A DNA stretch of 64,000 nucleotides, from positions 806,001 through 870,000 of the forward strand of contig VWZX01009072.1 of the NCBI GenBank assembly GCA_013399015.1, given 5' to 3'. Under the pieces are notes generated by a model that was not told where the DNA came from, did not search any database, and was given only the letters and a program-made list of their open reading frames with translations. Of the stretch, positions 11,723 through 26,455 are shown piece after piece. The translations under genes and the position numbers were made by a program. Position 1 is the first letter of the stretch, and each line of letters opens with the position of its first letter. The stretch is from Galbula dea. Its lineage: Eukaryota > Chordata > Aves > Piciformes > Galbulidae.

Positions 11723-14697
11723 CCTCCCAAGGAACAGGCACTACCCGTTGCCCTGTTTCTGGAGGAGCAGCGCCCGGAGGGGACTGGCCAGGGGAGGGAA
11801 AGCGGGAGGCGAAGACACAGAGAGCCAGGGCCCCGAGGCGAGGGACAGCCGTCCCTCCAGCACGCGCTCACCTCATCCCCCGCGTTTTCGAGCTGGGCCT
11901 TCGGGCGGACAAGGGCAGGCCTCGGGCAGAGCCGCAGCCTGAGGCGGAGGCTGCGAACGGCACTTCTCCAGCTGCCACCGCGGGGCCCTGTTGCCTCAGG
12001 GCAACGCTGCCGGGCGGATTGCGCCTTTCATCCGCCTGTCAGCGACAGCCAAGGGACAGCCGCGCTTGGTACTAGCTGCATTCAGCCCATCCTTGAAAAG
12101 TTCAATCTCTTCATGGTCATCGGGCTGCAGAGCACAGCAGAGAGCAAGTCTGAAGTTAGTCGTGGCTGGCCGGGGGAGCTGTTCTCCACAGTTGGCTCGG
12201 GGTGACAGTACAGCTTTGAGGTGAAAAATGCTGACATTTGGCATTTGACTTTGTAATGCTAAAGCATACAAGCTACTCTGCAAAGCCATAGGAAGCTCTC
12301 ACGTAATTATTCAAGCAGAAGATTTTAGTCAGTACCAGTTACCTGTACGTAGTACAGTTAGCTGCAATTTCTACACCTTACAACTTCTGACTTTCTGCAG
12401 TTCATGTAGCAGTTTAAGATTCTGACAAAGTATCCAAGTTGATCCAGCCACATGAATCCGAAAGCTTAAGTGTTCAAGCCAATTTCTGTATCCTTTACTG
12501 AAAGTAGGTTTATTTGCCTAAGAAATAGAAGTTCAAGATAGTAAAACACTTAGGCAAGATCCATAAAAATGCTGAGATGCCCAAGTTCCACCTTAAACTG
12601 ATTTTAGATGTACATGTGTAACAGGAGCCCCTCATAAGAAAAATCCACACTCCACACCTAATTTTATCTCTGTTATGCATTAGCAAAGGAATTTTGAATG
12701 ACTGAAATCCTGTTGCTGTTCAAGTCCTCTGTGTTGGCTGAGTCAGTCCAACACAGCTGACTCAATGTGGTTGGGCTAAAGACACAATGGTGATATTGAA
12801 TGAACCCATAAAACAAATCACACTCCACCATATAACCTTTTAGGTTTCCTTGTTTTTCTGAGTCATGGAAAAACTGCAATAGATCATCTTCCTTTGCACA
12901 ACAGATGAGCACAGAGCTCTTCCAAGAATCATCCCCCAAGCCAATGTGGCTCATCAACAGTACTGCCAGATGTGTCTTACCACAGACAATTGCTTCTAGG
13001 AGATGCCAGAAAACAACACCCAAGAGAAGCAGCCAGCGGATGCCTCAGATGCGATGCGGTATGAGTGCATGAGAAACTGGTGGGAAAGAACCCTGCAACA
13101 CTTCCCATCTCCCAGTTCTAGGACAAGTGAGGTCAGGCAGGTAGAAGATGCGGTGTGACTAGTGTCCAACTTCGTATTACAGGGTATTTGGCTATACCCT
13201 CTGACCAATTATTATTTCACCAATTTCATCAAACGAAGGGAAGCCTGGCGCTCCTATTTGCCTGTGGTACTCCTGGAATGCGCAGGCTGTCCCTACATCC
13301 TTCAACACAAATATTCAAGGCAATATTTTCTTCATATTATTTCAAAGGAGGCAGGGTTTTTTCCAGCTACCCCTCTCAAGCTAAGGCTGTGATGAACTAG
13401 ACATTCAAGCAAGGAAAAGGAGTCTTAGAAAAATACAGGTACTGTATTATAGTTGTAACAGCAAGAAAAAGAAAGGGATCCAAAAAGTTCTCCCTCTCCC
13501 CATTCACACATATCTTTCTTTCTCTGGAAAAAGTTAGGCTAAACAGCCCAATGGCCGCTCTTCCCCTTTACCAACAGTTGACAAGAAAAAGTCTAACAAA
13601 CATTTGTCTAAGTATAGCTGATTTAGATGTTTGCTCTCTTCATTAAAAATTATTTAATACCACAGTCCCCACTCCCAGAAAATACCCCGACTACCTGATA
13701 GTTGAAGAAGAAGGGAACAGGAGTGTCCTCCCATCTGTGCCACTGAAGAAAGAAAAGCATGAAAATATCCAAGATGCCTGAAATGGAAAAAGTTAGGCCA
13801 CCTGGCTTTATAACGTAGCAAAGCAGCTGGTGCCAAAGCACATGGACTAATTCCATGCCTTTCTCACAGAAGTTTGAGCTATGCCTTATTCAACCACCAG
13901 AATGCTTTGTATGTACATTTGTGCTGAAAACAAAATACCAGTAAGAAGATAGCCTATATACCATAATATTTTTCAAGATTGCTTTATGTGTCTCTTAAAA
14001 TTTCAAATGGTATTTTTAGTCAATGATACTGGAATAAATAACACCATCTCACCTTTTCCCTGCAACCTGAATTTGGAAACCATGCTGTGAAATGTAACAC
14101 TGATTTGGCATTCATTACAATACTGTACCTAGCCACCAGCAAAGAAGGAACTTTGAAAGGGAAAACAGACTCCCTCTGTTCTACTATCTCATTCAGGGTT
14201 TTCAGTCAAAGGAAGTCTAGATGTTCTGGAGGCAAGAATGTATGATGAGATTGCTGGTGTCTAGACAACATGGAGATGAGGAAGTTGCAGACAATCTACA
14301 TGAGTATTCCCATGATTTCTTCCAACAATGGAACTGTATAACACTGCTAAGTAGGTAGGTAATTTAGAAAAAGCTTAATGTAACCCGATCTTAAAAATAT
14401 AGGAGAAAACTAACTGAATTACACTTTTTCTTCAAAAACATTTCATCCACTTTACCATTTATCAGCCTGCATTAGGACTCCCTTCTCTATAGAACTGGCA
14501 TCAGCATTAAATATAATTCCTTAGACCAAAGGATGGATGAAGACCATACTTAGTTTTTGAGTACTATAATTATTTTATATTATAATGTAGTTTTGTAATC
14601 AGATAAAATAATTTATATTGTAATTACTTACACTGCAATGGGTCAGGAATCATGATGGCATGGACAAGTATTAGGTGCTGTATATCCACAAACTAAG

Positions 14698-14731
14698 AGC
14701 TCTTAAATATATGAAGCTCTTAAATATATAA
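14698..14731. repeat. Short tandem duplication (about 17 bp x 2)
   Basis: The phrase AGCTCTTAAATATAT occurs twice in direct succession, separated by two bases. This is a local slippage-type duplication. Confidence 0.75.
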
Positions 14732-17700
14732 ACCAAAAAGTTTCAGGATATCAATCCTGCCTCAGTTGCACGTAAGTCATAATAAACCTGAGAAGGATAA
14801 AAATTGCTTGAGAAACTTATGTCTGAGTTTCTATCAGGTATTACTAATGATAAGATTTAAATTCCAAATATATACTTCAAAGTCATTCATAAATATCATG
14901 CAAATAAATTGTGTATGCTGTAGTAGGGATCTTATCTAGTTCCTTTGGTAGCAAATAAAAGCAGCATTTACTTCAGAAGGTATTTGATCAGGCTCATTTG
15001 AACAATATGCATTGTAACTAATACATGGCTACTAGAAAACAGCAGAATTAATAGTACATGTTTTCCAAGAGATACACGTTACAAACACCTTGTGCTCTGC
15101 AACCAAAATGCCACCCCTAGTCCTTCATCATGTCCATGATGCTTTTCACAGATTAGATCTTTTCTCCGTGTGCTTTCTACCCTTTCACCGCGGTAGCTCC
15201 CCAGCTCTTCCGCAGGGTCCTCGGTGCTGCCTCCCTCAGTGTCCTCTGAATCATTCTGTGGTAGCTCCATTCCCTGCCTCGCTCAGCACGCCAAAACTGC
15301 AATGTCTTTACTTTCCACATATACTCCTAAGCATGCCCCAGCTCTTTGCAACCGCTCCACATCACTGATTCTCACCATGCCTTTCCCACCCTGATGTTAT
15401 CCCATGGAGTTACAAGTATCCTGTGTCTGCATCACAATCTGCTGTTTAGCTCCCAGAAGATGTTTAGCCTGCCAGAGAAGGCTGCAGGTCAGTCCACAGT
15501 GCAGTCCCAAACCCAGCACCTAAAGATAGAGTTTTCCTTGCTGTTCCCCTGCAGCCAGGTGGACAGCCCCACAAACAGGGCATTCCCTGCCCTGCCAATT
15601 ACCTGTGAGTTTTGTAAAAATGGCAACTTAGTATAATTACAGATCTCCAGCTTTTTGTCAAATATGCCAGCTAAGTCATGAGCAGTGGTGAAGGGAAGAA
15701 AGGCAAGGAATGGCTGGCAAGCACAAAGAACAAATGCAGGAGCCTGATTTCCTTAGAAACTAATTCAGAAATTCAATAGACAAATAGTCAACAACATGTT
15801 TGCATGTCTCTCCTTGTGACTGCCTGATAGCAATCTGGTATGCTCAAAGTTAAGGAAAAGGCCTTGAGTGAAATACCAGCTTGTTTATACAGAAGATAAG
15901 AAAAACTGACTTCTGCCTGTATTTTTACCCTACCTATCATATCTAATGTGAAGTAACCTTGAAGGCTTATCTAAGAATTTGTTATATACTTTCCTAACCC
16001 TGTCAGTCATAAAATAGTTCTAAATAAAATATAAAAGAACAGCATATTCTCAAGTTTGGACTAAAATTTAGATTTATTTATTTTTTTAAAGCAAGTTTTT
16101 ATTCAAGCTTAGGAATAAAGAACAAATGGGTTTTATTTCTTTTCCTGAACTATTCACAACTTAAAGGTTAATTAATGTCACATAAAAGGAAATTGACTTT
16201 TTGCTGGTCCAGCGAAAGAGAGATGCAGAAAATAGTCAGGAAATGTAGGTACATATTCTGCCATTCGTATCCACTCTGTCAGCATGACTAACAAAATTCC
16301 TACTTCACATTAAAAAGGGCAGTAAAAACCTGCAGTAGTAACAGATTAGCTGCACTGCTTCAATTCCTCTCACCACCTAGTATAGATCATTTTGGCATCC
16401 AAAATGTTATTACTAGACCTAAAGACACTTGTTGATTAGGATAGGATTTTTCTGTTGACTAACCATTTAGCTCACAGTCTTAGTAACAGACTATATATAG
16501 ACTTACCATTTGCTATTTTTCCTATTATAGCACACTACGGTAAAAATAAACCATGGATACAGAGTTGCTATTTACAGTTAGCCACAGAAGATATTCCAGT
16601 CTGTACTAAACCTACATTGATTGTGCTCATGGGACCTACAGACTGCCATCAACTTGAAAAAATACCTCATTTCAGTTTGTAAAACAATTACTGTTGTGGT
16701 AATACTGAGGGTTACTCTGGATTCCCTCCTATATAAAAATATTCCCCTTCTTTCTGGGGGCAGTTATCTGTTCTCCAGTCTGCAAAGAGGTGTGCTCACA
16801 CCCTGGAGAATAAACAAATAATATTTAACTAGCAAGGCTTGATGCCTGTGTTAGAAATGGAAACTAGTATCAGTAACTGAAGGATGATTGAATCATTACT
16901 TGAGGAAGCAAGTACTACAGGAAACGAACTTCAGCTGCCTGAATATATAGCCTTATGCCCAAGGCTTCCACAACCATGAAGGCTGCATTTTCTGCCATCT
17001 TCCTTCAGCTCCTGAGCTGAGTTTGAGAAGTACATGATGGCCATATTTAAGAAGATTAGGATATTTCTTTATTTTTAGGGACAATGCTTTCAAGACGCAA
17101 ACAAGAACCATTCTTTCATAGTTGAAAAAGGAGAGTTTCCTTGCCTGGTGGGCCTTTCATAGAAGTGCTTGAGAGAAGTATAAAAAGGTAGGAAGCACAA
17201 GTACAGAACAACAAATGATAGATATGGAGAACCCAATACAACTGAAAAGCACACAAAAGCAATACCATGAAATGCTTACACCTTATTCAGTTATTGAGCT
17301 TTTTTTTCCTTTAATAAAACCCTTCTGATTTATTTCTAAAGTGAATCTGCAGCTTACTTCATAGATACTACAAAGCAAGTGGTTTGTATGTGGAAGAATC
17401 ACTCATTCTAGATGCTTTAAAATCCAGAAACCACCAAATTTCAGTTTCATACTTTTTTCCAACCTTCCCTAATCAAAACATGCCAGAAGATCATAATTCA
17501 AATCCAGATAAGTTATTTGTATAACATGTAAACTTAAAAAAACCCCAAAAGACCCAATTCTAGTCTTAAAACTTCACAAAAATGTTCAGTGGCATAACAG
17601 CCATTTCATGGCTGACTGCGAAGTAATGGGTCTGATTACAAGATAAGAACCTGTGGAAAGCAGAAATATATTTAAAACAAGAAAAAGATTCAGATTTACA

Positions 17701-19212
17701 CTTATGTTCCCAATCTACTTGTAAAAGCAGTGGGAAGCCTTCTCCCCAGCAACCTGTGTACTAAAGAAACAGCAAAGCAGCAAATAATAATGTTTCACAG
17801 AACTGGCTTTATATGATGCACTCAGTTCAGCCTACTCTAATCAGGTTCAGTTTAGTTCAACAGGAGAGAGTTTAATGGCAACCTCACTGCTACCCAGGAT
17901 AAACAGATAAACTTCTGCCACTACCCAGCAAGGGAACTTTCTGCTGAAAACAAAACTTTGAAGTGACTGAGTATTCTAGGTCAGGCTGTAAACACACAGC
18001 AAAATATAATATGAGTTACTATGTAGAGAGCTAAAGTTTCAGACCTAAGCTTTTTCCACTATTCCTTCACTAAAGCTAAATTTCCTTAGTTGTAAGCAGA
18101 AAAACAGTGGAAGATTGATAGATTTCTTTAACAACAAAAAAGAATTTACCAACAGCCATCAACACTGCCTGTTTTTACCCAGGCTGGGTTTAACAAAAAT
18201 AAAATTGTTCTGATGGCATAATTTTGTCTGCAGAGCAAAGGGAAATAGAGCAATTCCATATGCTAGGAGCTGTCTTAATGGAAACAGTTAATTTACCACA
18301 AGAGGAATATCACATGCATACCACTTCCACCTAAAATGAATCACTCCTTCCAGTTGAGAAAACTGAAGTCTTTTATCTTCCTCAGGGTGGAGTCCATCTC
18401 CTCCCATAGATCCCTACAGAGTAAAACTGCTAATCGTTTTAAGATTTAATGACATTACTTCTTTTGTGTTCATATATCACATTTCAATGTCTTCTAAACA
18501 AGAGAGAGCTTAATGTTTTTGTGTAACCTTGAACTGGCCAGTACACAACTTTTATTGCTTCATCCTTGAGCTCTTTGTAGTTCCATGATTGAATTTGTTA
18601 CAGTGGCACTGCTAAGCTGCTCTTACTGAATTAACAATATACAGTTTAAATTCCTTAAACCTCATTTTAAAATGAATGTGCTAACTTGAATTCTAATGAA
18701 AAAAAATGAAATAAGAAAAAAGGCAACCTACATGTTTTAATATATACTGTGACTCTCCTTCAGATTAATAGATAGTAAATCCTTACTCTATGCAGTTCAA
18801 ACTAGGCAGAATGTCACTAGGACCTGACCAAAATCTGTTAACATCAACAGAATCTTTCTGTCAAATATCCTACTTTGGGGATCAGTTCTCAAAGAAGAGT
18901 CCTATCTAATTTGCTCATGAGAGTGTGAATATAAAAGTGGATTTTTGCTTGACTAGTGTTTCCATCCTTGGCCTAATTCATTTCCCAGGAGGATGGAGGA
19001 AAGGTCAAAATTGGAGGCAGATCACATTAGACACTACCATTTCTTTGACATAACCTCTTAACAATGTCATAGGTTCATTTGATTAGAAACGATGCAGTCA
19101 GTGAAGATAAACAGTGTGGAAGTGGTCCCCTTATCGTGGAACAGATACTAAGCATCTGAAACTTTAGACAGTGGGAAAATTTGCTGTTCAGAGTCACAGG
19201 GACACTTATGCA

Positions 19213-19294
19213 GTGTTGTATAATATGCATTGTATATTATACATTAACATTACAATGCCTTATACATTAATATGCAATGCATATTGTACAATAT
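19213..19294 (+). repeat. AT-rich inverted repeat with RNA-hairpin potential
   Basis: Arms at 19217-19239 and 19268-19290 are complementary at 21 of 23 positions. On the plus strand both exceptions are T opposite G, which pair as U-G in RNA. Four further pairs outside (two of them G-U) extend the stem to 19213-19294, giving about 27 pairs around a 28-nt loop. The TTATACATTAA phrase is also repeated inside. It could be a small terminal-inverted-repeat transposon relic, a precursor-microRNA-like hairpin or a chance AT palindrome. Confidence 0.55.
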
Positions 19295-20183
19295 GCAGGA
19301 GTATAGCAATTTTAAGTGAGAAGGTGTGTAGGAAGATTAAAGTTACACGACTGTGTTAGAATATGCACAAATATATGCAGCACTGGTTATACATAAAGTA
19401 ACAAGAGTAAAACATTATAAACAGATGCTTGATTCTATGCAGTATTATTTGCATTTATCTTGACCCTTCAAAATGGTCTTTCAAAAATGGCTACCTCATT
19501 TTAATGGGTGTGGAATACTCAACAGTTCTAATTAAAGGCCTCGAAAGCAGACTTCAAAACTCTGTCCTAAACTATGTTGAATTAGGCTCCACAGGACCAG
19601 TTTTGGGCACCTGTTCTTAAAATGAGAAAAAAAAATTAACAACAGGCTGAACCAAGATTATGCATTATTTTCCAGGAATTCAGCAATTTCTTGGAGAGAT
19701 TAAATTTACTGCAGCTTTGCAAGAACAGGGTTACTGCACATTCTGAATGGCTGAGCTTCTCTGCAGGACTGGATAACAGCTAGCACAAGGTCTCAAGGGA
19801 TTTTATTGTACTTAACCCACCCTCTTGTTCTGTTCCTACTTTTACATGGAAAAGAAAATGTTTGTGCTTAATACAGTATTTATAGCTATAAGTAATAGTC
19901 CCTTTCTTGTTTTACTGTACCAGCATGTACAAGAAATACATAAAACTAAATATTATTGCTACTACTCTGCAAGATGTTGTATATATTGTAAAGCTGGCTC
20001 TCTAATAGAAGGCAGCTAAAGACCTCTGTGCTTAAATCTGCCAAAGTTGATACAGCAATCACAAACATGTGTTGTTACACTTCTTGTGGCTCATCTCCAC
20101 ATGGTGCAGCTGTTGTGTTGGCTAAAGAAAATGCAGGCCCAAGGGAAACAAATTTAATTCAGCTGGGGTGACTTCCACTAAGC

Positions 20184-20201
20184 AAAAAAAAAAAAAAAAA
20201 A
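20184..20201. repeat. Poly-A tract
   Basis: Eighteen consecutive A residues with no recognised retroposon body upstream. Confidence 0.85.
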
Positions 20202-23200
20202 GTGTTTTAAGGAGAACAGGTGTCTTACAGTAAGAGGGATTGTTTGTGAGGTTTTTCCCCAAATTTGCTTTGCTTCTAGGAATTCTATTCTAGAGTTGTG
20301 TGCCTGTGATAATAATCTCTTGCAGTCTAATTTTTAAATAATACTCTTCAGAAGTTCTATGGATTCCAGAAATTCTATTTTTATTTGTCTCTGTCCTAGG
20401 ACAGGAAGGCTAGCAAAGGACCTTATTGCACAAGTTAGAAGCTGGAGGGAGCCTCATTACTGTTATTTGTATTCCTTAGCCTTAAGAATGTTTGTTTAAC
20501 CAACAAATGACTGCCAAGGCAGACCCACAGCCCATGTAAGTCATTAGTTGACATGTCTGGAGCTGTGCCAGTTTATACCTATACATCTATTGTTTTAAGG
20601 TTGATTTTTAGTAAAGTCACTTAAATATAGCTTTCTCCTAAATATTTTCTTATTTACTCAAAATAAATAACCTAAGGTGTACTGTGTAGTGTAATAAAAC
20701 AGTATTAAATGTATTACCTTTTTTGTTTCTTTTTTCCCAGAGAGGCATTTACCTGAAGTACCATGATACCCTCTCTAGCTTCATCATGTAGCCCTGCCTC
20801 TCTGCTTCCTGCATCCTCTGCTTTACCAGAGTGGAAAGTGTTTGACCGATGCTCAGTGGCTGACTCAGCAGCCTTCCTGCTGTGGTCAATAGCAGATCCC
20901 ACAGCGCTGAGGCAGCAGGATCCCTGGAAGCTGGGAAACTGTCCCCAATAGGCTTTCAGAAGGTCTCTCTCTGTCCGTGCTGACTCAACCAGCCCTTCAG
21001 ACAGAGATTGCAGCAGCCAGCAGATCTTTCTCTTCTTGTTGTCAGCCCTCTTTTCAAAATAAGTTTACTCTGGAGGGTACTCTCTTGTGTAGGTATCTTC
21101 ATACTGCCTTTTCCTCCTCTGGGCTTGGTTTTTCTATGTCCCACTCAGATTCCTCCTCCTTGGGGAAACAGAAGTCCAAAAAACGGATGATTTTTCCATG
21201 CAGACCCCATTCCTATGAAGTTGGTTCTCCTATAGGACATGTAGGAGCTGCTCTCAACACTTCCTTCTCAGGTCTTAACTTCTGTTTTTCTTTTTGAAAG
21301 CTAAGCTCATTAGCTCTCACATCAATCTTTACTGTTATATGTTATGTCCTCAGAGCGACATGCAGACCTTGGTCAGTTTTTTAAGCTTCTTCTCAGGTTT
21401 CTAAACTGGAAACCCAGTAGTCCTACTGAATTTCTCCTTTTGAATAAAATCAGAACTCACTGAGGTGAATAGTAAAATTCATGAGCTTTTTCATCCTCTG
21501 TATCTGCAGATAAAGACCTGCAACAAATCTTGCATTTTTGCAGACTCTCCCTTAACAAGGGAAAGAAAACTGGTTTGCCCCTGACACTTTTCTCAGCAGG
21601 ACTTGTGACAAAGCCCCTAAGTCTCACTGATGGTAGGAATGCCATGGCCACGCCTGATGTCAAAAGCCAGGAGTAGGTGGACCTGAACTGCGCCCTACTA
21701 GTGAGGGAAAAAGAGGACCTCAGTTAATTAAATAAGAAGAACCAACTGTAGAATGAAATCTGCTTTCACAGGGAAACCATCATGGGAACACTCACACTTT
21801 ATTGTGCGTATGTACAACCACTGTTTTTTCCAAACACTGAAAAAGAGAACTGATTATTTGTAGAGTGAGATTAATTCAGCAGAGTAAGTGTCACCCAAGG
21901 AAGCTTGTTATAGTGGTATCTGAATTTAAGATTAACCTCTTGCTTTTCATGGCATTGGAGTATGAGCTTATCAGGGAAATTTTATGTTTGAGGTTCAGGG
22001 AGAAGGTGATGGCCATCTCCTCTGAGTGCTTACAGATGACTGATTTTCAGAGCGCTGCTGGCATTATTCCAGCCAGAGGCCTGGCCATTAGATAAGCTTA
22101 ACATTATGGTGGCCATTTGCAAAACAGATGAGAGCAGAAATAGCAAGAGGAAATGAGAAACCTATGAAACCTGCTGGAACCTCCTGCAAATAAAGACCCA
22201 ACCTTGGAAGGAAAAGTCTTAGATCCTTCCTCAGAAAGAAAAAACAGTGAGCATAAGTTTTCAGCTGCTTTAAATGATTGTAGCTATCCCAAGGGGGATA
22301 AAAGCACCAGCTGAAGAAAGACTACCACAAGTCACAACCTCCAGAAATCTAGGAAACATTACATTTGCTTCCTTTGTGAGACTCTCCACAAAAATTTTTA
22401 GGTATTACTAGACAAGATTCATTGGCTTTTGCTTTCAGGTTGGTTTTTTTTAATAATGAAGCCCACAGCCATCCTGGCTAAGAATCCTGTTTAATAATCC
22501 CTCCTTTGCCAGTATTTAAATTGTGTCACATGACATTGGAGAATTACACTACAAGCAGATCTGACAGAGTTTGGCAGATCATGTAATGGCCCTTAACATC
22601 ATACTTCCAGCTGCTTCTTTGCCCACTCTTCCAGAGATTACTGTTTCTGGAAGCGAATTGGCAAAAGAGACCATATCTGTGGTTCAGCAGTTCTAGTTCA
22701 GTCAGATGCTGTAACTCAAACTTGCAAGCAGGTATAGCTGAGGGCCATTTGTTTTTGTCCTTTTAGCAGCTGAAGTCTCCTTTGCACTGGCATTTGGAAA
22801 TGTGAGCAGCAATCCTTGGTTACCATGTTTTCAGTATCAGGGTTTCATATGGCAATGGAACTGATGTGATAGAAACAGGAATGGGGCTCTCTTCACTGAT
22901 AATTTCCTGGCAGAAGGAAAATATTAAGTCATCTTTTTTTAATCAAATAGTCTCACCTGAGTAAATATTCTACCAATTCTAATTTTCCATTTTATTATCA
23001 TAGCCTATTACCCACACTGTGTTTTCTGACTGTGCAGCAGTAATAGTGCTATGAGCACATGAATATTTTTCAGACTGGCATTGTATTCTGTTCCTTTTAC
23101 ATTTCCACACATAATCTGCATAACATTATTAAATCTTTCCTGTACATTATTTACCCTCTGGGATCAAATGAAATCATACATAACTGGAACTCTTTGGGCT

Positions 23201-26200
23201 TTGACAGATGTCCTCTGGCAGATTTTTTTGCAGCAGTTTAAGTTGTTACAGATCTCAGCTATTTTCTTGGCTTTTTACCGGAATGGGACATGTCTCAGCT
23301 GCTCTGGTGGAAAACACTAACCTCTTAGTTTTTAAAGATGATAAAAGCAGCTTTGAATTACTGCACCAGACTTTGAATTGAAATGGCTGAAGCAAAGGTA
23401 TGGTCCTTTTCACCAGCTCACCCAAAGGAAGAGTAATCCCTCACAGACAGCTGTTGAAGGGGTTGGAACGGTAACATGAAGGGGCCACTTGCAAATTCTT
23501 GGAGAAATATTTACAGCATCTTGCCTATGGTCCATTTTCCACAGAAGAGCACAGGGAAGCTGAGTTTTCTCTCAAAACAGTGAAGGTCATAATATAAATA
23601 CTTAACTTTTCCAGCTCCTTTTTGTAAGCATATAGATTCTTCCGAAATCAATCTACTTTGAGGGCTGTCTCCGACTGTGGGTCATGAAATCATCCTAAGT
23701 AACACGGTATCTAGACAGTGCAGTGTGTTTCCCTTCTTCTCTACACCTGCAGAAGTGTTTCTATGTGTGGGAGAGCTTTTTCTGCCTTGTGTACTTTGTA
23801 AATAACTTTTTTGCTAGAGAAAGCCCTGGGTTTATAATCTCTTCCTAAGTTACCACACTTTCTATAGATTTGGGCTGAATAAAAATAGTCATTCCAACAT
23901 CCCCCATTTGTGTTTTAAAACCTTGGTATCAACTGTTTAAAACCCCCACACCATCACATTTTAGTGAGTTCAAGCATTTTTAAACTACAGAGCTTTTAAA
24001 TCATTTAAATCTGTGAATAAACTTAAGAATGTGTCACTGCCTTAAAGAAGCATACTTTCATTTTAAGAAACCACAGCTGCAACAATAAGATGGAAATTTG
24101 ACACACACTAGGTTGAAGGTGGCAAGGATTAAAGGTATGGAACTGGTGGGGGGGGAACCACACAAAAAACAACCCTGTGCTGTTGAACAGAATATAGGAC
24201 ATAAATCAATGACTAACTTTGGCTAAGCTTTGCCTTATGGAAGTATGCAGCATTGCAGCTTTGCAGTTATCAGTATTTGTCATCTTGAATATCAGTACAC
24301 ATGCCAGATGCAAAAGAGGGGCCCAGAGAGAACATGGGGGATGAGGAAAAGAAAATTAATAATTTCAGTGACAATGTACACTGTTTTGATGTGAAACAGA
24401 ACTCCTGTAATATTTCAAGGGACTTACATATATATATGTATGTATGGACAAAAGCTGTTGGAAATAAGCCTTTGACTTCAAAATGTGCCTGATTAAAAAG
24501 AATACTGATAAGAATTAAGATGAGAACAGCTGGAACTTTGTTTGCAGTTATGCTTTCTTCTGGATGTTTATTTCTAGATCATTTTTGCAGCTGCTTTTAT
24601 CTACTCCTTAGAAGTTCTTGTAGATTTGAGGAACCATTAGCTGTAAAAGTAAACATCAGCTCTGGTCTGGTTTTATGTATCTTCTTGAAACCATTGAGAG
24701 GGGGAAAGGATAACATTAGACTAATGCTGAACTAGATCAGACTTAAGTAATACTTTGAATAGCCTTTTAGGATTTCAGGCTCCACCTGGAACTCTAACAG
24801 AAAATGCAGTATTTCTAATATTCTTCTTTACCATTCTCTAGGAATGCTCTCTCTGAAAAACTTAAACTCATGTGTCACTGTGGCTCAAAAGACAGAATGC
24901 TTTCAAGTGTGCTTTCACTGTCTAGGTACAGAGATGGCCCTTAAAGGCAGTTCTGCTGCCTGTCAGTATCTGTCATCCATAAATATTATGCTTTGAATAA
25001 AACAGATCTGTAGTTTTGGCTCCACTTCACTCTCTTTTGTTATTGTAGTTGTTTAAGACTTCTTTAATAACTGTGGGTTTGTATTTGCTCAAAAGCTGTC
25101 TGTTTGGAGACTGGAGAAAGGTCAGGGTTAACCCTGCTTAACCTTAGCCAATGACCTGTATCAGTGGTCTCCTTTTCAGATCTCAGGAGTGTCAGCGGTG
25201 TTGCTGTGGCCACCGACTGACTCTCATAACAACTCCCTGAAATAAACACACTGCATTACATTTACGTGATGCTTCTTCCCGGTAGAAATCGTTACCACAC
25301 CACCCTGCTTCAAAGCTCTCTGGCCAAAGTCACCGAGACTTCCCTATTTTCAAGTTTAAAGAAGAGATCAAGCACAGGTTACATTTTGTTCAAAATCTTT
25401 CCAGGTGGCTTCATGAATCTCCCTGGGGAGCCTTTCTTGGATTTAGAAGATATTTTTTCACTTACTATGATTGTCTTTGATTTCTCTGTCCTAAGCATTT
25501 TCCTCACAACTCCTCATAGGCACTGTCATAGTCTCCTTGAAAGCCTCTAGTCCTGTAGACATCATTGATCCTTGCTTCCGTAACAGTCAGAAAGGCTGTC
25601 TTTCCAAAGAATGCCTCATACCAGGGTCTCAGCTGCTCCCTTCCATGCACACTCAGCCTCCTGAAACAGCAGAGTGCTGTACCTGCACAGGTGTGCTCCA
25701 CCCAGCAGCTCAGAGACAGGCAGACTCACAACAGTGAAATTCAAAATCTCCTGGTTCCATTTGAACAACCAGTAGAGGTCAGGACAAACGAAGTGTGAAG
25801 GAGGAATACATATGACACTTGAAAGTACGTAGCATGGCTGACAGTATGTCTTTCCCCCCTCCACTGATCTGAAAAGCTGGAAGTAAGATGCCTCAAGGCC
25901 ATTCTGCTGCTTCTGCAGTATAATATTCTCAGTTTTCAGCACTTCTCTGGTGTTAAAATGAGTTCTAGTGCTGAAATTTGTATTTTTCTTGGGAGCAGCT
26001 CCCAAAGGGGCATTTGAAAGAATAACATTACCAACAAATAATTTTCACCAGCCTATCATGGGTAAGGAGGTCAAATAAATTAAATAGTTAATGCAAACAA
26101 GGCAGATCTGCAATAATCATTAATGCTTTTTATGAGATGGACCATGACATCTAATATGGACAAAACAGTGGAAATGCCCATTTGCTAGTTTTCATCCTAC

Positions 26201-26455
26201 CATTTACCAGCCTGTGTAGGTCCCTCAAACACTTCCGAGGGGTCTGTAAAAGGGAACTGAAGAGAGCAAGTGGAATGACAGTCCTCCAAGCAGGGACCTG
26301 TACACCATGGGAACAGAAAACAGAAGCCTGTGAGCAATGAAGGTGGCAATCTGCTGCTAGGTTCACCCTGGTTTTACATCCGTCTGTTGCTGGCTCATGA
26401 TACACAAAGACCAGAGACTATCTGCCATGACACACTGGGAGCATATGTTGTCATC

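Larger units (their letters stand above)
10930..12070. promoter_or_regulatory. STK3: CpG-island promoter of STK3
   Basis: An abrupt change to GC- and CpG-rich sequence surrounds the STK3 start codon at 11273. On the minus strand there is a CCAAT box (CCAATC at about 11543-11538) some 265 bp upstream of the ATG, GC-rich Sp1-like runs, and two sequences resembling ZNF143/SBS sites near 11.66-11.72 kb. The island continues about 0.8 kb past the ATG, which is typical of a broad, ubiquitous promoter and allows divergent plus-strand transcription. The long ORFs inside it on both strands are by-products of high GC content. Confidence 0.85.

Noticed and set aside
11684..12205. 173-codon plus-strand ORF in the STK3 CpG island
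   Set aside because: Arg/Gly/Pro-rich translation typical of CpG islands, with overlapping ORFs in other frames; no similarity recognised.
12673..13023. 116-codon minus-strand ORF in the intergenic region
   Set aside because: No domain or family recognised, no splice-site or promoter support.
25616..26005. 129-codon minus-strand ORF
   Set aside because: Not recognised; overlaps comparable ORFs on the plus strand, so chance is the better explanation.
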